64,000 bases of DNA, taken from contig NZ_AFWV01000009.1 of assembly GCF_000223985.1 (NCBI RefSeq), positions 1-64,000 on the forward strand. Direction: 5' to 3'. The position numbers were made by a program, and so were the translations under genes. A model generated the notes under the pieces. The model did no database searches and had not been told where the DNA came from. It saw only the letters and a list, made by a program, of their open reading frames with translations. This document shows positions 8,507 through 17,845 of this stretch, in pieces (position 1 is the stretch's first letter; the number at the start of each line of letters is the position of its first letter). Origin of the DNA: Thiocapsa marina 5811. Lineage in GTDB: Bacteria > Pseudomonadota > Gammaproteobacteria > Chromatiales > Chromatiaceae.

Positions 8507-9424
8507 ATGAGTCTTTATCCCCGTCTCGACGACCTGCTGGAGCTGCGCCATCAGGCGCATACGCTCGGGCTGCCCTCACACCATCTGGTCAACTCGACCT
8601 TCGCCGGACTCTATGCGTCGGTCTTCCGCGGCGCCGGGGTCAACTTCGAGGAGGTGCGCGAGTACCGCGAGGGCGACGACATCCGCTATATGGATTGGAA
8701 GGTGACGGCCCGCACCAACGAGCCGCACATGAAGATCTTCCGCGAGGAGCGCGAGCGCTCGGTGGTGCTCTGTGTGGACAAGGGTCCGCACATGGCCTTC
8801 GGCACGCGCGGGACCTTCAAATCTGTGCAGGCGGCCCGCGCGGCGGCCCTGATCGGCTGGGCGGCGAGCCGGCTCAACGACCGGGTCGGCGGACTCGTCT
8901 TCGGCGATCCGTCCACCGGACTTCAGCACTTCCGCCCCTCGCGCGGTCGCCGAGCACTCTGGCAACTGCTGCGCACCCTGACCGTGCCCGGCGCCGAGCT
9001 GGATCCCTCGGTCGATTGTCTCGGCGGCGCGCTGCGGCGCGCGACCTCGGGTCTGCCCACCGGCTCGCTTGTCTTCGTGATCGCGGATCTGAATCGCGAT
9101 GCCATGGGCTTGGAGGCAATCCTCGGTGATCTGGGACAACGCAACTCGGTCGCGCTCATCCCGGTCGACGACCCGGCCGACTGGGAGATCCCGGCGATGG
9201 GCATCGCCACCTTTACCGGCACCGACGGCATCCTGGTGGAGATCGACACCGACGACCCCGAGGCTCGGCGTCGCTATCGCGCGGCATGGGAGGAGCGGCG
9301 GAGCCTGCTCCAAGCGGTCGTCCATCGTCTCGGGATCATCCTCCTCCCGGTGCGGACCGATGCCGAGATCCACCTCAGCCTGATCCGCGCCTTGGAGCAG
9401 CGGGCGCGCTCCCGGGCGGTGTGA
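8507..9424 (+). CDS. DUF58 domain protein
   Basis: A 305-aa protein with the DUF58 signature EYREGDDIRYMDWKVTART at about residues 55-75, followed by a degenerate vWA-like fold (VVLCVDKGPHM; LVFVIADL). DUF58 proteins pair with MoxR ATPases in almost all bacteria. This one has no membrane segment. Its TGA overlaps the next start (TGATG), indicating translational coupling. The molecular function is not established; a role as a MoxR co-factor or adaptor is inferred from context. Confidence 0.9.
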   Translation: MSLYPRLDDLLELRHQAHTLGLPSHHLVNSTFAGLYASVFRGAGVNFEEVREYREGDDIRYMDWKVTARTNEPHMKIFREERERSVVLCVDKGPHMAFGTRGTFKSVQAARAAALIGWAASRLNDRVGGLVFGDPSTGLQHFRPSRGRRALWQLLRTLTVPGAELDPSVDCLGGALRRATSGLPTGSLVFVIADLNRDAMGLEAILGDLGQRNSVALIPVDDPADWEIPAMGIATFTGTDGILVEIDTDDPEARRRYRAAWEERRSLLQAVVHRLGIILLPVRTDAEIHLSLIRALEQRARSRAV

Positions 9425-10050
9425 TGGACCCGATCCTCACCCCCTCGCCCCCGGTCGCGATGCTGCGCGATATCCACGACATCCCGCCCATCCCCTGGTG
9501 GCCGCCGGCCCCGGGCTGGTGGCTGCTGGCGATCGCCCTGACGCTGCTCGTCCTCCTGGTTTGGCGCTCGCGTGCCCGGCTCAGTCTGCGCATCCCCATC
9601 CCCGGCATCACGCTCGGCACTTGGCGTTGGGAGGCCGCAGCCGCGCTGCGCGATCTCAAGCGCCGCGCCGGCAAGGGGCAGGACGCCAAACAGACACTCG
9701 GCGAGCTCTCCGAGCTGCTGCGCCGCATCGCCATGGCGCGACTCGGGCGTGCGGCCTGCGCGGGCCTCGTCGGAACGGCTTGGCTTGATTGGCTCTCGGC
9801 ACAGGATCCGAACGGCTTCCGCTGGCATGAGCGGGGACGCATCCTGATCGACGCTCCCTATGCACCGGCCGGCACGCTCGGCAGCAGGGTCGGCGCCAAG
9901 GATCTGCTGTCTTTGATCGACGCGGCGCTCCCCTGGGTCGAGGTCCGCGATCCGCAACGAGAGCGGCACCACGGCCTGATCCAGCGCCTGAGCCAGAGCA
10001 TCACCCGACGCCTGCCGTGGCTCCGAGCACGGGGGAATGCCCGTGGTTGA
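9424..10050 (+). CDS. DUF4381 domain membrane protein
   Basis: A 208-aa protein starting at the ATG that overlaps the DUF58 stop; an in-frame upstream extension to 9286 only shadows that gene. The N-terminus has the Pro-rich lead (IHDIPPIPWWPPAPGWW) followed by one transmembrane helix (about residues 34-55), then a basic cytoplasmic domain with an LGELSELLRRIAM helix, as in DUF4381 proteins of Bat operons. It probably tethers part of the MoxR/Bat assembly to the inner membrane (inference). Confidence 0.85.
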   Translation: MDPILTPSPPVAMLRDIHDIPPIPWWPPAPGWWLLAIALTLLVLLVWRSRARLSLRIPIPGITLGTWRWEAAAALRDLKRRAGKGQDAKQTLGELSELLRRIAMARLGRAACAGLVGTAWLDWLSAQDPNGFRWHERGRILIDAPYAPAGTLGSRVGAKDLLSLIDAALPWVEVRDPQRERHHGLIQRLSQSITRRLPWLRARGNARG

Positions 10051-10058
10051 GATCCGCC

Positions 10059-11102
10059 ATGTTTGAGTTTCATTGGCCCTGGGCCGCACTCCTCTTGCCG
10101 TTGCCGCTCCTGTTACCCTGGCTCTGGCCGGAGCGCGCACGGGATCCAGGCGAGGCGACGCTCGAAGGTCAGCGTGTCACCCTGCTGCACCCGCAGATCG
10201 TCGCACTTCAGGCCGCCTTTGCCGCTCGACGCCCCGCTCTTCAGCTCACCGGCTGGCTGTATCGGGCATTGCTGTATCTGCTCTGGATCGCGCTGGTCTT
10301 GGCGTTGATGCGCCCGCAGTGGCTGACGCCTTACACCGAGATCAGCACACCCGGTTACGACCTGATGATTACGGTCGACGCCTCGCACTCGATGGAGGCC
10401 CTGGATTTCACGGTCGACGGCCGTCCGGTCAACCGCATGAGTGTGGTGCGCGGTGTCATGGGCCGTTTTATCGAGGGCCGCAACGGCGATCGCGTCGGTC
10501 TGGTCGTCTTCGGCAGCCAGGCGTTCGTGCTCTCGCCCCTGAGCCTGGACCGGCTGGCCGTGCGTCAGCTGCTGGACGGGATCGTCCCGAGCATCGCCGG
10601 TCCGGCGACCGCGCTGGGCGACGCCATCGCGCTCGGGGTGGTGAAGCTGCGCGAGCGTCCCGAGGGATCGCGGGTCATGATCGTCATCGCCGACGGGGAC
10701 AACAATGCCGGACGTTTCGCACCAAGCGAGGCGGCGACGGTGGCCCGACAGAACGGGGTGCGCGTCTACGTGATCGGGGTCGGCAGCAAGCAGGCGAGCA
10801 TCCCGATCCTCGAAGAGGGCACGGTGCGCTACCGCGACGATCTGACGATGGACGAAGGCGCCTTGGAGGAGATCGCCGAGCTCACCGGAGGCGCCTATTT
10901 CCGCGCCACGGACACCCGCGCGCTCGAGGAGATCTCGGCGCGCATCGGCCAGCTCGAGAAGACCGAGGCCGAGACGCGCACCGCCTATCTGCCTCAGCCG
11001 CTCTACCGCTGGCCGCTCGGGCTCGCCCTGGTCGCGCTGCTCGGCCTCGGTCTCTTCCCCGAAGGTCGCAAGCGCTTCGTCGGGAGGACTGCCGGTGTTT
11101 GA
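10059..11102 (+). CDS. batA: vWA-domain membrane protein BatA
   Basis: A 347-aa protein. The ATG at 10059 was chosen because translation from it gives the usual BatA N-terminus (MFEFHWPWAALLLP) with two membrane helices (about 8-24 and 65-85). The vWA domain carries a complete MIDAS motif D-A-S-H-S (residues 107-111), TPGYDLMITV before it, and later the GPATALGDAI and VIVIADGDNNAG strands. A final transmembrane helix (WPLGLALVALLGLGL) anchors the C-terminus. The domain faces the periplasm in the family model. The stop overlaps the next start by 8 bp. Confidence 0.9.
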   Translation: MFEFHWPWAALLLPLPLLLPWLWPERARDPGEATLEGQRVTLLHPQIVALQAAFAARRPALQLTGWLYRALLYLLWIALVLALMRPQWLTPYTEISTPGYDLMITVDASHSMEALDFTVDGRPVNRMSVVRGVMGRFIEGRNGDRVGLVVFGSQAFVLSPLSLDRLAVRQLLDGIVPSIAGPATALGDAIALGVVKLRERPEGSRVMIVIADGDNNAGRFAPSEAATVARQNGVRVYVIGVGSKQASIPILEEGTVRYRDDLTMDEGALEEIAELTGGAYFRATDTRALEEISARIGQLEKTEAETRTAYLPQPLYRWPLGLALVALLGLGLFPEGRKRFVGRTAGV

Positions 11103-12126
11103 AGGCGGCTTTCACTTCGAGCAACCGCTATGGTTCCTCGGCCTCCTGGCCGTGCTCCCGGTCGCCTACTGGCTCAAGCGCAGCGCGGCGCGTGCTGCTC
11201 AAGGCCCGCTGCACCGCTATGCCGATCCGCACCTGCTGCCGCACCTGACCGGAACGCGCGACCTGCGCACGACCGAGCGCTGGGGGCGATTTCTCACTTG
11301 GAGTCTCTTGTGGACGCTCGTCCTCACCGCGATGGCCGGCCCACGCTGGGACGCCACCGACGTGCGGCTCTTCCATCCCGGGAACAACCTACTGATCCTG
11401 CTCGACATCTCGCGCTCCATGCAGGTCACCGACGTGACCCCGAGCCGCCTCGGCCGCGCCCGTCACGAGATCAGCGACCTCATCCGCAAGAACCGCGAGG
11501 CCCGCATCGGACTCATCGTCTTCGCCTCCGTGCCGCACGTGATCTCGCCGATCACCGAAGACACCCAGACGATCCTCAACGCCCTGCCCGCCCTCTCGAG
11601 CGACCTCGCCGACCCAAACCTGCAGGGCAGTCGCGTGGGCGCGGCACTCGTGCGCGCCGAGCAACTCCTCGCGGGACTCCCCGAGGACAGCGCCCGCTCG
11701 ATCCTCTTGATCTCGGACGGCGATTTCGAGGAACCCGACCTTCCCGAGCAGTTCACGGGACTGGCATCGCGAGGGATCCGGATCCACACCCTCGGCATCG
11801 GGACGCCGGAGGGCGGCTTGGTGCCGGGGCCGGCCGGCGGAGTCATCCGCGATCTCGGCGGCGAACCGATCCGCTCTGCGCTCGATGCCCCACTCTTGGC
11901 GAGTCTGGCGGAGGCCGGTACCGGCATCCATTGGATCGCCGACTATCGAGACTCGGACTCGGACGCCATCCTGCGCGCAGTCTCGGTCTCGCGCCTGCCG
12001 CCGCAATCGAGCGACGAGCGTACCCGGGTGTGGAACGAGCGCTATTGGATCCCTGTCGTTCTCGTCATGCTCCTTCTGCTGAGCCGCTTCCGCGCACCGA
12101 TTCTGCGACGGAGGTCCTCCACATGA
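11095..12126 (+). CDS. batB: vWA-domain membrane protein BatB
   Basis: A 343-aa protein starting with GTG at 11095 inside the end of batA. Two N-terminal membrane segments (about 10-27 and 64-82) precede a vWA domain with an intact MIDAS motif D-I-S-R-S (residues 104-108), GLIVFAS and ILLISDGDFEEPDL. A C-terminal helix (WIPVVLVMLLLLSRF) closes the protein. BatA and BatB form a vWA pair in Bacteroides-type aerotolerance operons; the role in proteobacteria is less clear. The TGA overlaps the next ATG as ATGA. Confidence 0.9.
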   Translation: MFEGGFHFEQPLWFLGLLAVLPVAYWLKRSAARAAQGPLHRYADPHLLPHLTGTRDLRTTERWGRFLTWSLLWTLVLTAMAGPRWDATDVRLFHPGNNLLILLDISRSMQVTDVTPSRLGRARHEISDLIRKNREARIGLIVFASVPHVISPITEDTQTILNALPALSSDLADPNLQGSRVGAALVRAEQLLAGLPEDSARSILLISDGDFEEPDLPEQFTGLASRGIRIHTLGIGTPEGGLVPGPAGGVIRDLGGEPIRSALDAPLLASLAEAGTGIHWIADYRDSDSDAILRAVSVSRLPPQSSDERTRVWNERYWIPVVLVMLLLLSRFRAPILRRRSST

Positions 12127-13829
12127 GCACCCCGTCGATCCTACGCCACGGCGCTCCGTCCCGCGCGGTCGCGGCGTGCATGGTGCTCGTCTTCTGCGTG
12201 CCGTATCCGGCAGCCGCCGGATGGTTCAAGACCTCCGAGCAAGAGGCGCTCGAGATCTATCAGGCGGGTGACTTCGACGCTGCCGCGGAGTCCTTCTCGG
12301 ATCCCTATCGGCAAGGCGTGGCCCTGTATCGCGCGGGACGACTCGAAGAAGCGGAACACGCCTTCGGCGAGGCCGAGCACGGCAAGGAGGGTCAGTCGGC
12401 CCGTTACAACCTGGGCAACACCCGTTTCGAGCGCGGCGACTATGCGGGCGCCGCAGACGCCTATGAGTCGGTTCTGCGCGAGAATCCGAGTCATGCCGAC
12501 GCGGCTCACAATCTCGCAATCACCCGTGCCACCTTGGCGAGGCTCGAGCAGGAGCAGTTTCGCGACGAGTCGGAACAAGAGGACGGTGACGATCCGACAC
12601 AAAGCCCCGAGGAACGGGATCGGGAATCACAAGAGGAACCGCAGCCGGAGACGCAATCGCCGCAACAAGAGTCCGAGGATGAGCAGAAGTCCGAGGATGA
12701 GCAGGAGTCGGAGTCGGAGGACGAGAAAAAATCCGAGGAGGACAAGCCGTCCGAGGACCAGCAGCAGGGCGATCAGCAACAGGAATCCGAGCAAGAAGAA
12801 GGCTCCGAGCAACAACAAGACTCCGAAGGCGAGGAATCCGGCAACGAGCAGGGCGAGGACAGCGGCTCGCAGGATCAATCCTCCGACGGCTCGGGCCAGC
12901 AAAGCGAGTCGCAGACCGAGAGCGAAGGCGACGAGGTGGGTCAAGGCCAAGGCACCGACACGTCCGAAACGGCCGAAGGCCAGGCGCAGGGCGAGTCCAG
13001 CGACGCACGCGGCGCCGATGACACCGACGAGACCGGCTCGGCATCGGACAGCGCGACCGACTCGGAGACCGGCGAATCCGATCAACCCGAAAGCGACAAC
13101 GATCGAGGCGATGCGGGGGATCGGGCGACGCCGGAGGGCACGTCCGGCGAGGAGCTCATATCCGACCCGGAGTCGGGAAAGGACAACGAGCCCCGCGATT
13201 CGACCGCCCCTGACGAGACCGAGGGCGGAGGCGAAGACAAGAGCGAATCCGAGCCATCGACCACCTCCTCCGTGAATCCGCCGGAGGACACGCCCGCGGA
13301 CGGCGAAGAGGATCCGACCCAAGCACCGCGAGACGAATCGTCCGGGGATGAAGCAGAAGACGGGCGTGACCCGAGTCGCGGCGAGCCCGAATCACCCGAC
13401 CGAAACGGCGAAGAGCCGGATTCAGCCGATCAGGGGCGCTCGGACGCCCCGGGCTCGGATCCGAGCCGGCCCGACCGTGACGAGGGCGGCTCAGAGGACG
13501 CCGGCGGGCGGACACCCCGTGGGAGCCCAACCCGTCCGGCACAGATGAAGCCGCTGGAAGCGCTCGGAACAGAGGAGCAGCCGGAGGCCGCCGAGCAATT
13601 CGATCAACTCGGCGATCGGTCCGGCGACCAAGTAGGGGAGGATGCTGAACACGAGCGAGGCGCAATGGACGGATCGCCCGCCCTGGGAGCAGGCATGGCC
13701 GTGATGGAGCAGCGCCTTAAGCAGGTGGAGGGCGACCCGTCACTCTTGATCCGAAATCAGTATCGCCTCGAGGAGCTGCGTTGGATGCAGAGCACGGGTG
13801 CGCCTATCCTGGAGAACCGTCCGTGGTAA
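12123..13829 (+). CDS. batC: TPR protein BatC with a very long acidic tail
   Basis: A 568-aa protein. The ATG overlaps the batB stop; open sequence upstream in this frame is a shadow of batB. A signal peptide (about 1-32, ending YPAAAG) suggests export. Tetratricopeptide repeats at about 36-140 (SARYNLGNTRFERGDYAGAA) match BatC/BatE. From about residue 148 to 520 the chain is almost entirely Glu, Asp, Ser, Gln, Gly and Pro, for example SEDEQESESEDEKKSEEDK: a strongly acidic, presumably disordered segment far longer than the TPR part. A short conserved C-terminal helix region follows (MEQRLKQVEGDPSLLIRNQY), as is usual for these proteins. The stop lies inside the next gene's start region. Confidence 0.85.
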   Translation: MSTPSILRHGAPSRAVAACMVLVFCVPYPAAAGWFKTSEQEALEIYQAGDFDAAAESFSDPYRQGVALYRAGRLEEAEHAFGEAEHGKEGQSARYNLGNTRFERGDYAGAADAYESVLRENPSHADAAHNLAITRATLARLEQEQFRDESEQEDGDDPTQSPEERDRESQEEPQPETQSPQQESEDEQKSEDEQESESEDEKKSEEDKPSEDQQQGDQQQESEQEEGSEQQQDSEGEESGNEQGEDSGSQDQSSDGSGQQSESQTESEGDEVGQGQGTDTSETAEGQAQGESSDARGADDTDETGSASDSATDSETGESDQPESDNDRGDAGDRATPEGTSGEELISDPESGKDNEPRDSTAPDETEGGGEDKSESEPSTTSSVNPPEDTPADGEEDPTQAPRDESSGDEAEDGRDPSRGEPESPDRNGEEPDSADQGRSDAPGSDPSRPDRDEGGSEDAGGRTPRGSPTRPAQMKPLEALGTEEQPEAAEQFDQLGDRSGDQVGEDAEHERGAMDGSPALGAGMAVMEQRLKQVEGDPSLLIRNQYRLEELRWMQSTGAPILENRPW

Positions 13830-15616
13830 CGCGCTCCGCGGTTCTCCGGCACTTTTCTGCCCTGTTCGGCATGATGCTCCAGACGCCGAATCCGATTCCG
13901 GGCCTGATCCGGATCCCGATCCTGGGACTGATGCTCGGGTTGTTCGGCCAAACGGCGAGCGCATGGCCCTACGGCCCTCAGGGACAGCCGCCCTTCCCGC
14001 CACCGGGACCCTACGGCCAACCCCCGCCCCAGGCCGGAGCCTGGCAATTCCGACCCCAAGCTCCGACCAATGCGCAAGGCACCCCGCCGGCCTATCCGGC
14101 AGGCCAGATGCCGAACCAGGCGCCCGGGCAGCCACAGGCACCCGCATATGGCCAGTATCCGAGTCAGTTCCAGGGCCAGTACCCGAGCCACTATCCGACC
14201 CAGTATCGGACGCAACCCCAAGCAACACCGCCTCGGCTCGAAGCGACACTCGACGAGCCGGAGCCATACCTGCAGCAACCCCTGCTGCTGCGTCTTCGGC
14301 TCATCACCTCGGCGAACCCCGAGGAGGCCACGCTCGATCTCCCGGCGACCGGAGACGCACTGCTGAGGCGCATCGATGGACCAACCCCGGAGTCGCGTCT
14401 CGGGGAGGGAGGCCGGCGCGAGATCGTCAACACCTTCGTCCTGACCCTGATCCCGTTGCGGCCGGGCGATATCGAGATTCCGCCCATCAAGGTGACAGGA
14501 ACCGTGCGAAGCACGGGCGGAGGCATGCAGCGCTTCGAGTCGGCGACCGACCACCCCATTCGCCTTCGGGTCCGACCGGCGATGAGCGCCGTGATCCCTT
14601 GGCTGCCCCTGAAGTCCTTGAGCCTCAAGGCCGACATCGACCGCGAAACCACCTTGGTCCCGGGGCAGCCCGTCACGCTGGCGTTGGAGCTGGCCGCCGT
14701 GGGCGGCACGGCGGCTCAGCTGCCGAGCTTGGAAGATCAGCTCGCCGGACCGGATCACCGGGTCTATCGCGAGCAGGTTCTGACGGAAAGCGGCCTCTCG
14801 GCGGACCGCCGCGATCTGGTTGCACGCCGAACCGAGTACTACACCCTGGTCCCTCAGTCCTCCGGTCGACTGACCCTTCCGGAAATCGGCGTACCCTGGT
14901 GGAACACCGATTCGGGCACGCGAGAGATCGCGAGTCTGCCCATGCGCACCTTGAGCATCGCCGGCGACAGCGGGCCCTTGGGCATGCCCTCCTCCGTCAT
15001 GACCGCCCAAGACTGGAGCGTTGTCTGGCTCCCTCTGGCGGGGCTTGTGCTGGTGATTGCCGGTTATTGGGGCGGTGTCTTCTACGCCACCAGGCGAAAA
15101 ACGGGAGATCGAGCGCGAACGCCTCCGGCGGACGCGCTGCTCGGCAGACTCCGGGCCTTTGCCGTCGTCATAGGCGCGCGCTTCGGTCGCCTCGCCCGTC
15201 GCCTGCAACCCGAACCGCTGGTACCGCGCATACGCGCCGCCGTGGCCTCGGCACTCCCGCCAAGCAGCCGGTTTCTGATGTGCGTGCGCCACGCCAATGG
15301 CGCATCGGAACCCGTCGACTGGTGCGACCGCTTCGAAGCGGACGCCCGTAGCCGACTGCGTTTCCAGGGGGAGGCCACCCAGCCCAATCTGACCCGACTC
15401 ATCCTGAGCTTGCGTCCGCATGCGGAGCCGGCAACCTTGACCCGACTGATGCAAGAACTGGACGCCGCACTCTACGGTCGACAGGGTCTCGACTTCGCGC
15501 GATGGAAACGCGACTTCATGCGACAAGTCGGCCGCGGCGCCCGGTTGCGACCGCGCAAGGGCCGCGTTGCCCGGATCAAACGCGCCGCTTTGCCCGCGCT
15601 GAACCCCGGTCGTTGA
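13823..15616 (+). CDS. batD: BatD-like oxygen-tolerance membrane protein
   Basis: About 597 aa from the GTG at 13823, which overlaps batC by 7 bp; an ATG at 13871 is also possible. The order is: a hydrophobic signal or anchor (about 22-45), a Pro/Gln/Gly/Tyr-rich low-complexity linker (about 48-135, many QxP and PxQ units), a periplasmic region with the BatD beta-domain stretches (LDEPEPYLQQPLLLRLRLI; GDIEIPPIKVTG; TLPEIGVPWWNT), a transmembrane helix (WLPLAGLVLVIAGYWGGVFY) and a basic cytoplasmic tail. It is the last gene of the MoxR/Bat operon. The Pro/Gln linker is an unusual embellishment. Confidence 0.85.
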   Translation: MVTRSAVLRHFSALFGMMLQTPNPIPGLIRIPILGLMLGLFGQTASAWPYGPQGQPPFPPPGPYGQPPPQAGAWQFRPQAPTNAQGTPPAYPAGQMPNQAPGQPQAPAYGQYPSQFQGQYPSHYPTQYRTQPQATPPRLEATLDEPEPYLQQPLLLRLRLITSANPEEATLDLPATGDALLRRIDGPTPESRLGEGGRREIVNTFVLTLIPLRPGDIEIPPIKVTGTVRSTGGGMQRFESATDHPIRLRVRPAMSAVIPWLPLKSLSLKADIDRETTLVPGQPVTLALELAAVGGTAAQLPSLEDQLAGPDHRVYREQVLTESGLSADRRDLVARRTEYYTLVPQSSGRLTLPEIGVPWWNTDSGTREIASLPMRTLSIAGDSGPLGMPSSVMTAQDWSVVWLPLAGLVLVIAGYWGGVFYATRRKTGDRARTPPADALLGRLRAFAVVIGARFGRLARRLQPEPLVPRIRAAVASALPPSSRFLMCVRHANGASEPVDWCDRFEADARSRLRFQGEATQPNLTRLILSLRPHAEPATLTRLMQELDAALYGRQGLDFARWKRDFMRQVGRGARLRPRKGRVARIKRAALPALNPGR

Positions 15617-15821
15617 GCCGCGGCGTCTTCGGTGGGTAATCGCTGCGATGCCTGTGCTGATGCAGGTCTCTACACAGGCTGCAAGGCGCAGAATCAACGA
15701 CGATCCCTAAGGATGAATCATCTGAAACGCGTGGAAGCCGACAGGCGTCGGTCGGCATGAGCCCGAGATCCGCTCCGCCCCCGCATACACCAGGGGACGC
15801 GTTTTAGATCCGCGGCCTCGA

Positions 15822-16586
15822 TCACCAGTCCAGCTCGGCCGGATACTTTCGACGCGCGTTGACCTGCACCTCCTGCACCCGACCGTCGGCCAACCGGATG
15901 ACCCGATCGGCCATGTCGGCGATCACGGCGTTGTGCGTGATGACGGCCGTGGTGGTGCCGAGATCCCGGTTGATCTGTTGGATGACCTGCAGGACACGGA
16001 TACCTGTTTTCGAGTCCAAGGCACCAGTGGGCTCGTCGCAAAGCAGCACGGCCGGGCGCTTGGCGACGGCGCGGGCGATGGCCACGCGCTGCTGCTCGCC
16101 GCCGGAGAGTTGCGACGGGAAGTGGTCCAAACGATCGTCGAGCCCGACCAGGGCGAGTGCGTCTTCCGGGGTCATGGGGTCAGGGCTGATCTCGGTGACG
16201 ACGGCGACGTTCTCGCGCGCGGTCAGGCTGGAGATGAGGTTGTAGAACTGGAAGACGAAGCCGACATGTCGACGCCGGAAGGCGGTCAGCGCCTTGTCGT
16301 CGGCACCTGTCAAGTCCTGGTCGAGATAGCGGACCCGGCCGCCGGACGCACGGTCGAGTCCGCCGAGGATATTCAGCAGGGTGGATTTGCCGGAGCCCGA
16401 TGCCCCGAGCATGACCGCCAGCTCCCCGGCATAGAGCTCGATGTCGACGCCGCGCAGGGCTTGGATCTCGACCTCCCCCATGACGTAGGTCTTGACGAGG
16501 TTCTCGACGGCGAAGACGATCCGGCCGGGTGCCCGACATTCGCCGCGTCGCGTCTCATCGCCGGATGGGAATTCGGCCTGTACCAT
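15822..16586 (-). CDS. ABC transporter ATP-binding protein (MacB/LolD type), orphan
   Basis: A 254-aa ATPase. Walker [11 protein letters not shown]-loop FQFYNLI, signature [14 protein letters not shown], Walker [13 protein letters not shown] and the switch His (TAVITHNAV) are all present. The [18 protein letters not shown] stretch and tail place it with LolD/MacB-type exporters, which work with FtsX-like permeases. No permease adjoins it: the intergenic space ends in repeat copy A 20 bp upstream and the convergent batD lies downstream. It is either an orphan or serves a permease encoded elsewhere. The last codons (15822-15830) and start were not otherwise constrained. Confidence 0.88.
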   Translation of the reverse strand: MVQAEFPSGDETRRGECRAPGRIVFAVENLVKTYVMGEVEIQALRGVDIELYAGELAVMLGASGSGKSTLLNILGGLDRASGGRVRYLDQDLTGADDKALTAFRRRHVGFVFQFYNLISSLTARENVAVVTEISPDPMTPEDALALVGLDDRLDHFPSQLSGGEQQRVAIARAVAKRPAVLLCDEPTGALDSKTGIRVLQVIQQINRDLGTTTAVITHNAVIADMADRVIRLADGRVQEVQVNARRKYPAELDW

Positions 16587-16605
16587 ATCGATTCGGCGAA
16601 TGCGT

Positions 16606-16799
16606 TTAAACCGCGCCCGGCGCGGCGTGCGATGTTCTTGGATAGTATCGGCCTCGGCAGACTTGACGACAGCCTGAGTCGGCGCGGTTTAAAATGTTAA
16701 AAAATAATCATCTTAAACCGCGTCGCCGCCAAGGGTTGTAGATGCACCAAACGTCGAACTCACTCGAAAATGACGCATGTTGTTCCGGACGCAGTTTAA
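16606..16799 (+). repeat. Composite TTAAACCGCG repeat, copy A
   Basis: 194 bp. Module 1 (16606-16692, 87 bp) is bounded by TTAAACCGCGCC and GGCGCGGTTTAA. An AT-rich linker follows at 16693-16712. Module 2 (16713-16799, 87 bp) is bounded by TTAAACCGCGT and CGCAGTTTAA. It fills the gap between the orphan ABC gene (start 20 bp away) and the stop codon of the YihY gene (5 bp away). Four relatives lie at 20.4, 22.6, 28.5 and 29.2 kb. Confidence 0.9.
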
Positions 16800-16804
16800 G
16801 GCGA

Positions 16805-17731
16805 TCACCGAACGAATTCCTGCATGACCCTGACCGCCGATTTTCGGGGGACGACGGGTTTTCCGCGCGCATGGAGATACATGCGTGTGAAGGCCGCCCC
16901 CAGCAAGAGGATCAACGCCGAGTAGTACACCCAGAACAGGACGATGACGAGCGAGGCTGCCGCTCCGAAGGTAGACGCCTTCGCGGTGTGAGCAAGAAAC
17001 AGGGTAATGCCGTAGCGCCCGATCGCGAACATCAGGGCGGTGACGACGGCACCGATCATCACGTCCCGCCAGGAGAGGACGACGTCCGGCAGCACCTTGA
17101 AGAGGGTCGCGATGAAGGCCGTCGCGATCAGCAGTGAAATCGCCGATTGTCCGCTGTTCCACAACAGCTCCAAGCCCGGCAGCGAAAGGTCCAAATAGGG
17201 CGCGATGGCACCCAGCGCCGAGCTGATGACGCTGTAGAGCAACAACGCCAGGCCGATCAAGAGCACCACGAACAAGGCCAAGAGCCGCGTCATGGCCATG
17301 CGCAACAGTCCGCTGCTTTCGGGATTTGGTCTGACGCCCCAGATGGTGTTGAGCGAGAAGCGCAATTGGGTGAATACGGTGGTTGCACCCACTACGACGG
17401 CACCGATCCCGAGCAGGGTCGGCATCACGCCCGTCTTGTCCACGCGCGACATCAAGACCGCATGCTCGATCGCTTTGGCTGCGCCAACCCCGATGGTGTC
17501 CTGCAGTCGGGCGGCAATCTCGCCTTGGGCCGCACTTTCGCCCAGCACCAGGCCCAAGACCGCGACGACGATGACCAAGGTCGGTGCGAGTGAGAACAGC
17601 GTGAAGAAGGCCAATGCGCCGGCATGACTGAAGGCGTTGTGCTCGAGCCAAAGTCTGCCGGCATCCCGGGCGAGTTGAAATCCCTCGATCGATTTCGGCG
17701 CAAGAGGCTTCGAAATTTCCGTCATTGCCAT
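16805..17731 (-). CDS. YihY/virulence factor BrkB family inner-membrane protein
   Basis: A 308-aa polytopic membrane protein with about six transmembrane helices. Family hallmarks are the N-terminal H-x-A-F-S-H-A-G-A-L-A-F-F-T-L-F-S-L-A-P run, GATTVFTQLRFSLNTIWGV and the C-terminal FGAAASLVIVLFWVYYSALI. The tail is basic. Function is not settled: the family was once misnamed RNase BN, and transport roles have been proposed. Its start overlaps the end of a small outer-membrane-protein remnant, and its stop is 5 bp from repeat copy A. Confidence 0.9.
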   Translation of the reverse strand: MAMTEISKPLAPKSIEGFQLARDAGRLWLEHNAFSHAGALAFFTLFSLAPTLVIVVAVLGLVLGESAAQGEIAARLQDTIGVGAAKAIEHAVLMSRVDKTGVMPTLLGIGAVVVGATTVFTQLRFSLNTIWGVRPNPESSGLLRMAMTRLLALFVVLLIGLALLLYSVISSALGAIAPYLDLSLPGLELLWNSGQSAISLLIATAFIATLFKVLPDVVLSWRDVMIGAVVTALMFAIGRYGITLFLAHTAKASTFGAAASLVIVLFWVYYSALILLLGAAFTRMYLHARGKPVVPRKSAVRVMQEFVR

Positions 17732-17845
17732 TGATATCCGAGTTTGAGGAGCAGGGTGGTATCGGTGGTGAGTGCCTGATCGGACGGCTTGCTGTCGTAC
17801 TCGATCTGGTATTCCAATTGCCGCGGTCGCTGGTCAGCGAGGCAT
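17722..17845 (-). pseudogene. 3' fragment of a DUF481-like outer-membrane protein
   Basis: The minus frame ending at 17722 gives LEYQIEYDSKPSDQALTTDT and then LLLKLGYQW. This is the typical closing strands of DUF481/YdiY-like beta-barrel proteins, which end in an aromatic residue. Upstream in this frame the sequence runs into the end of the symporter gene without resemblance, so only about 40 codons remain. The TGA overlaps the YihY start. Interpreted as a deletion remnant. Confidence 0.45.

Noticed and set aside
11130-12122. Upstream extension of the batC frame
   Set aside because: It is the out-of-frame shadow of batB; the signal peptide and TPR start at 12123 show the true beginning.
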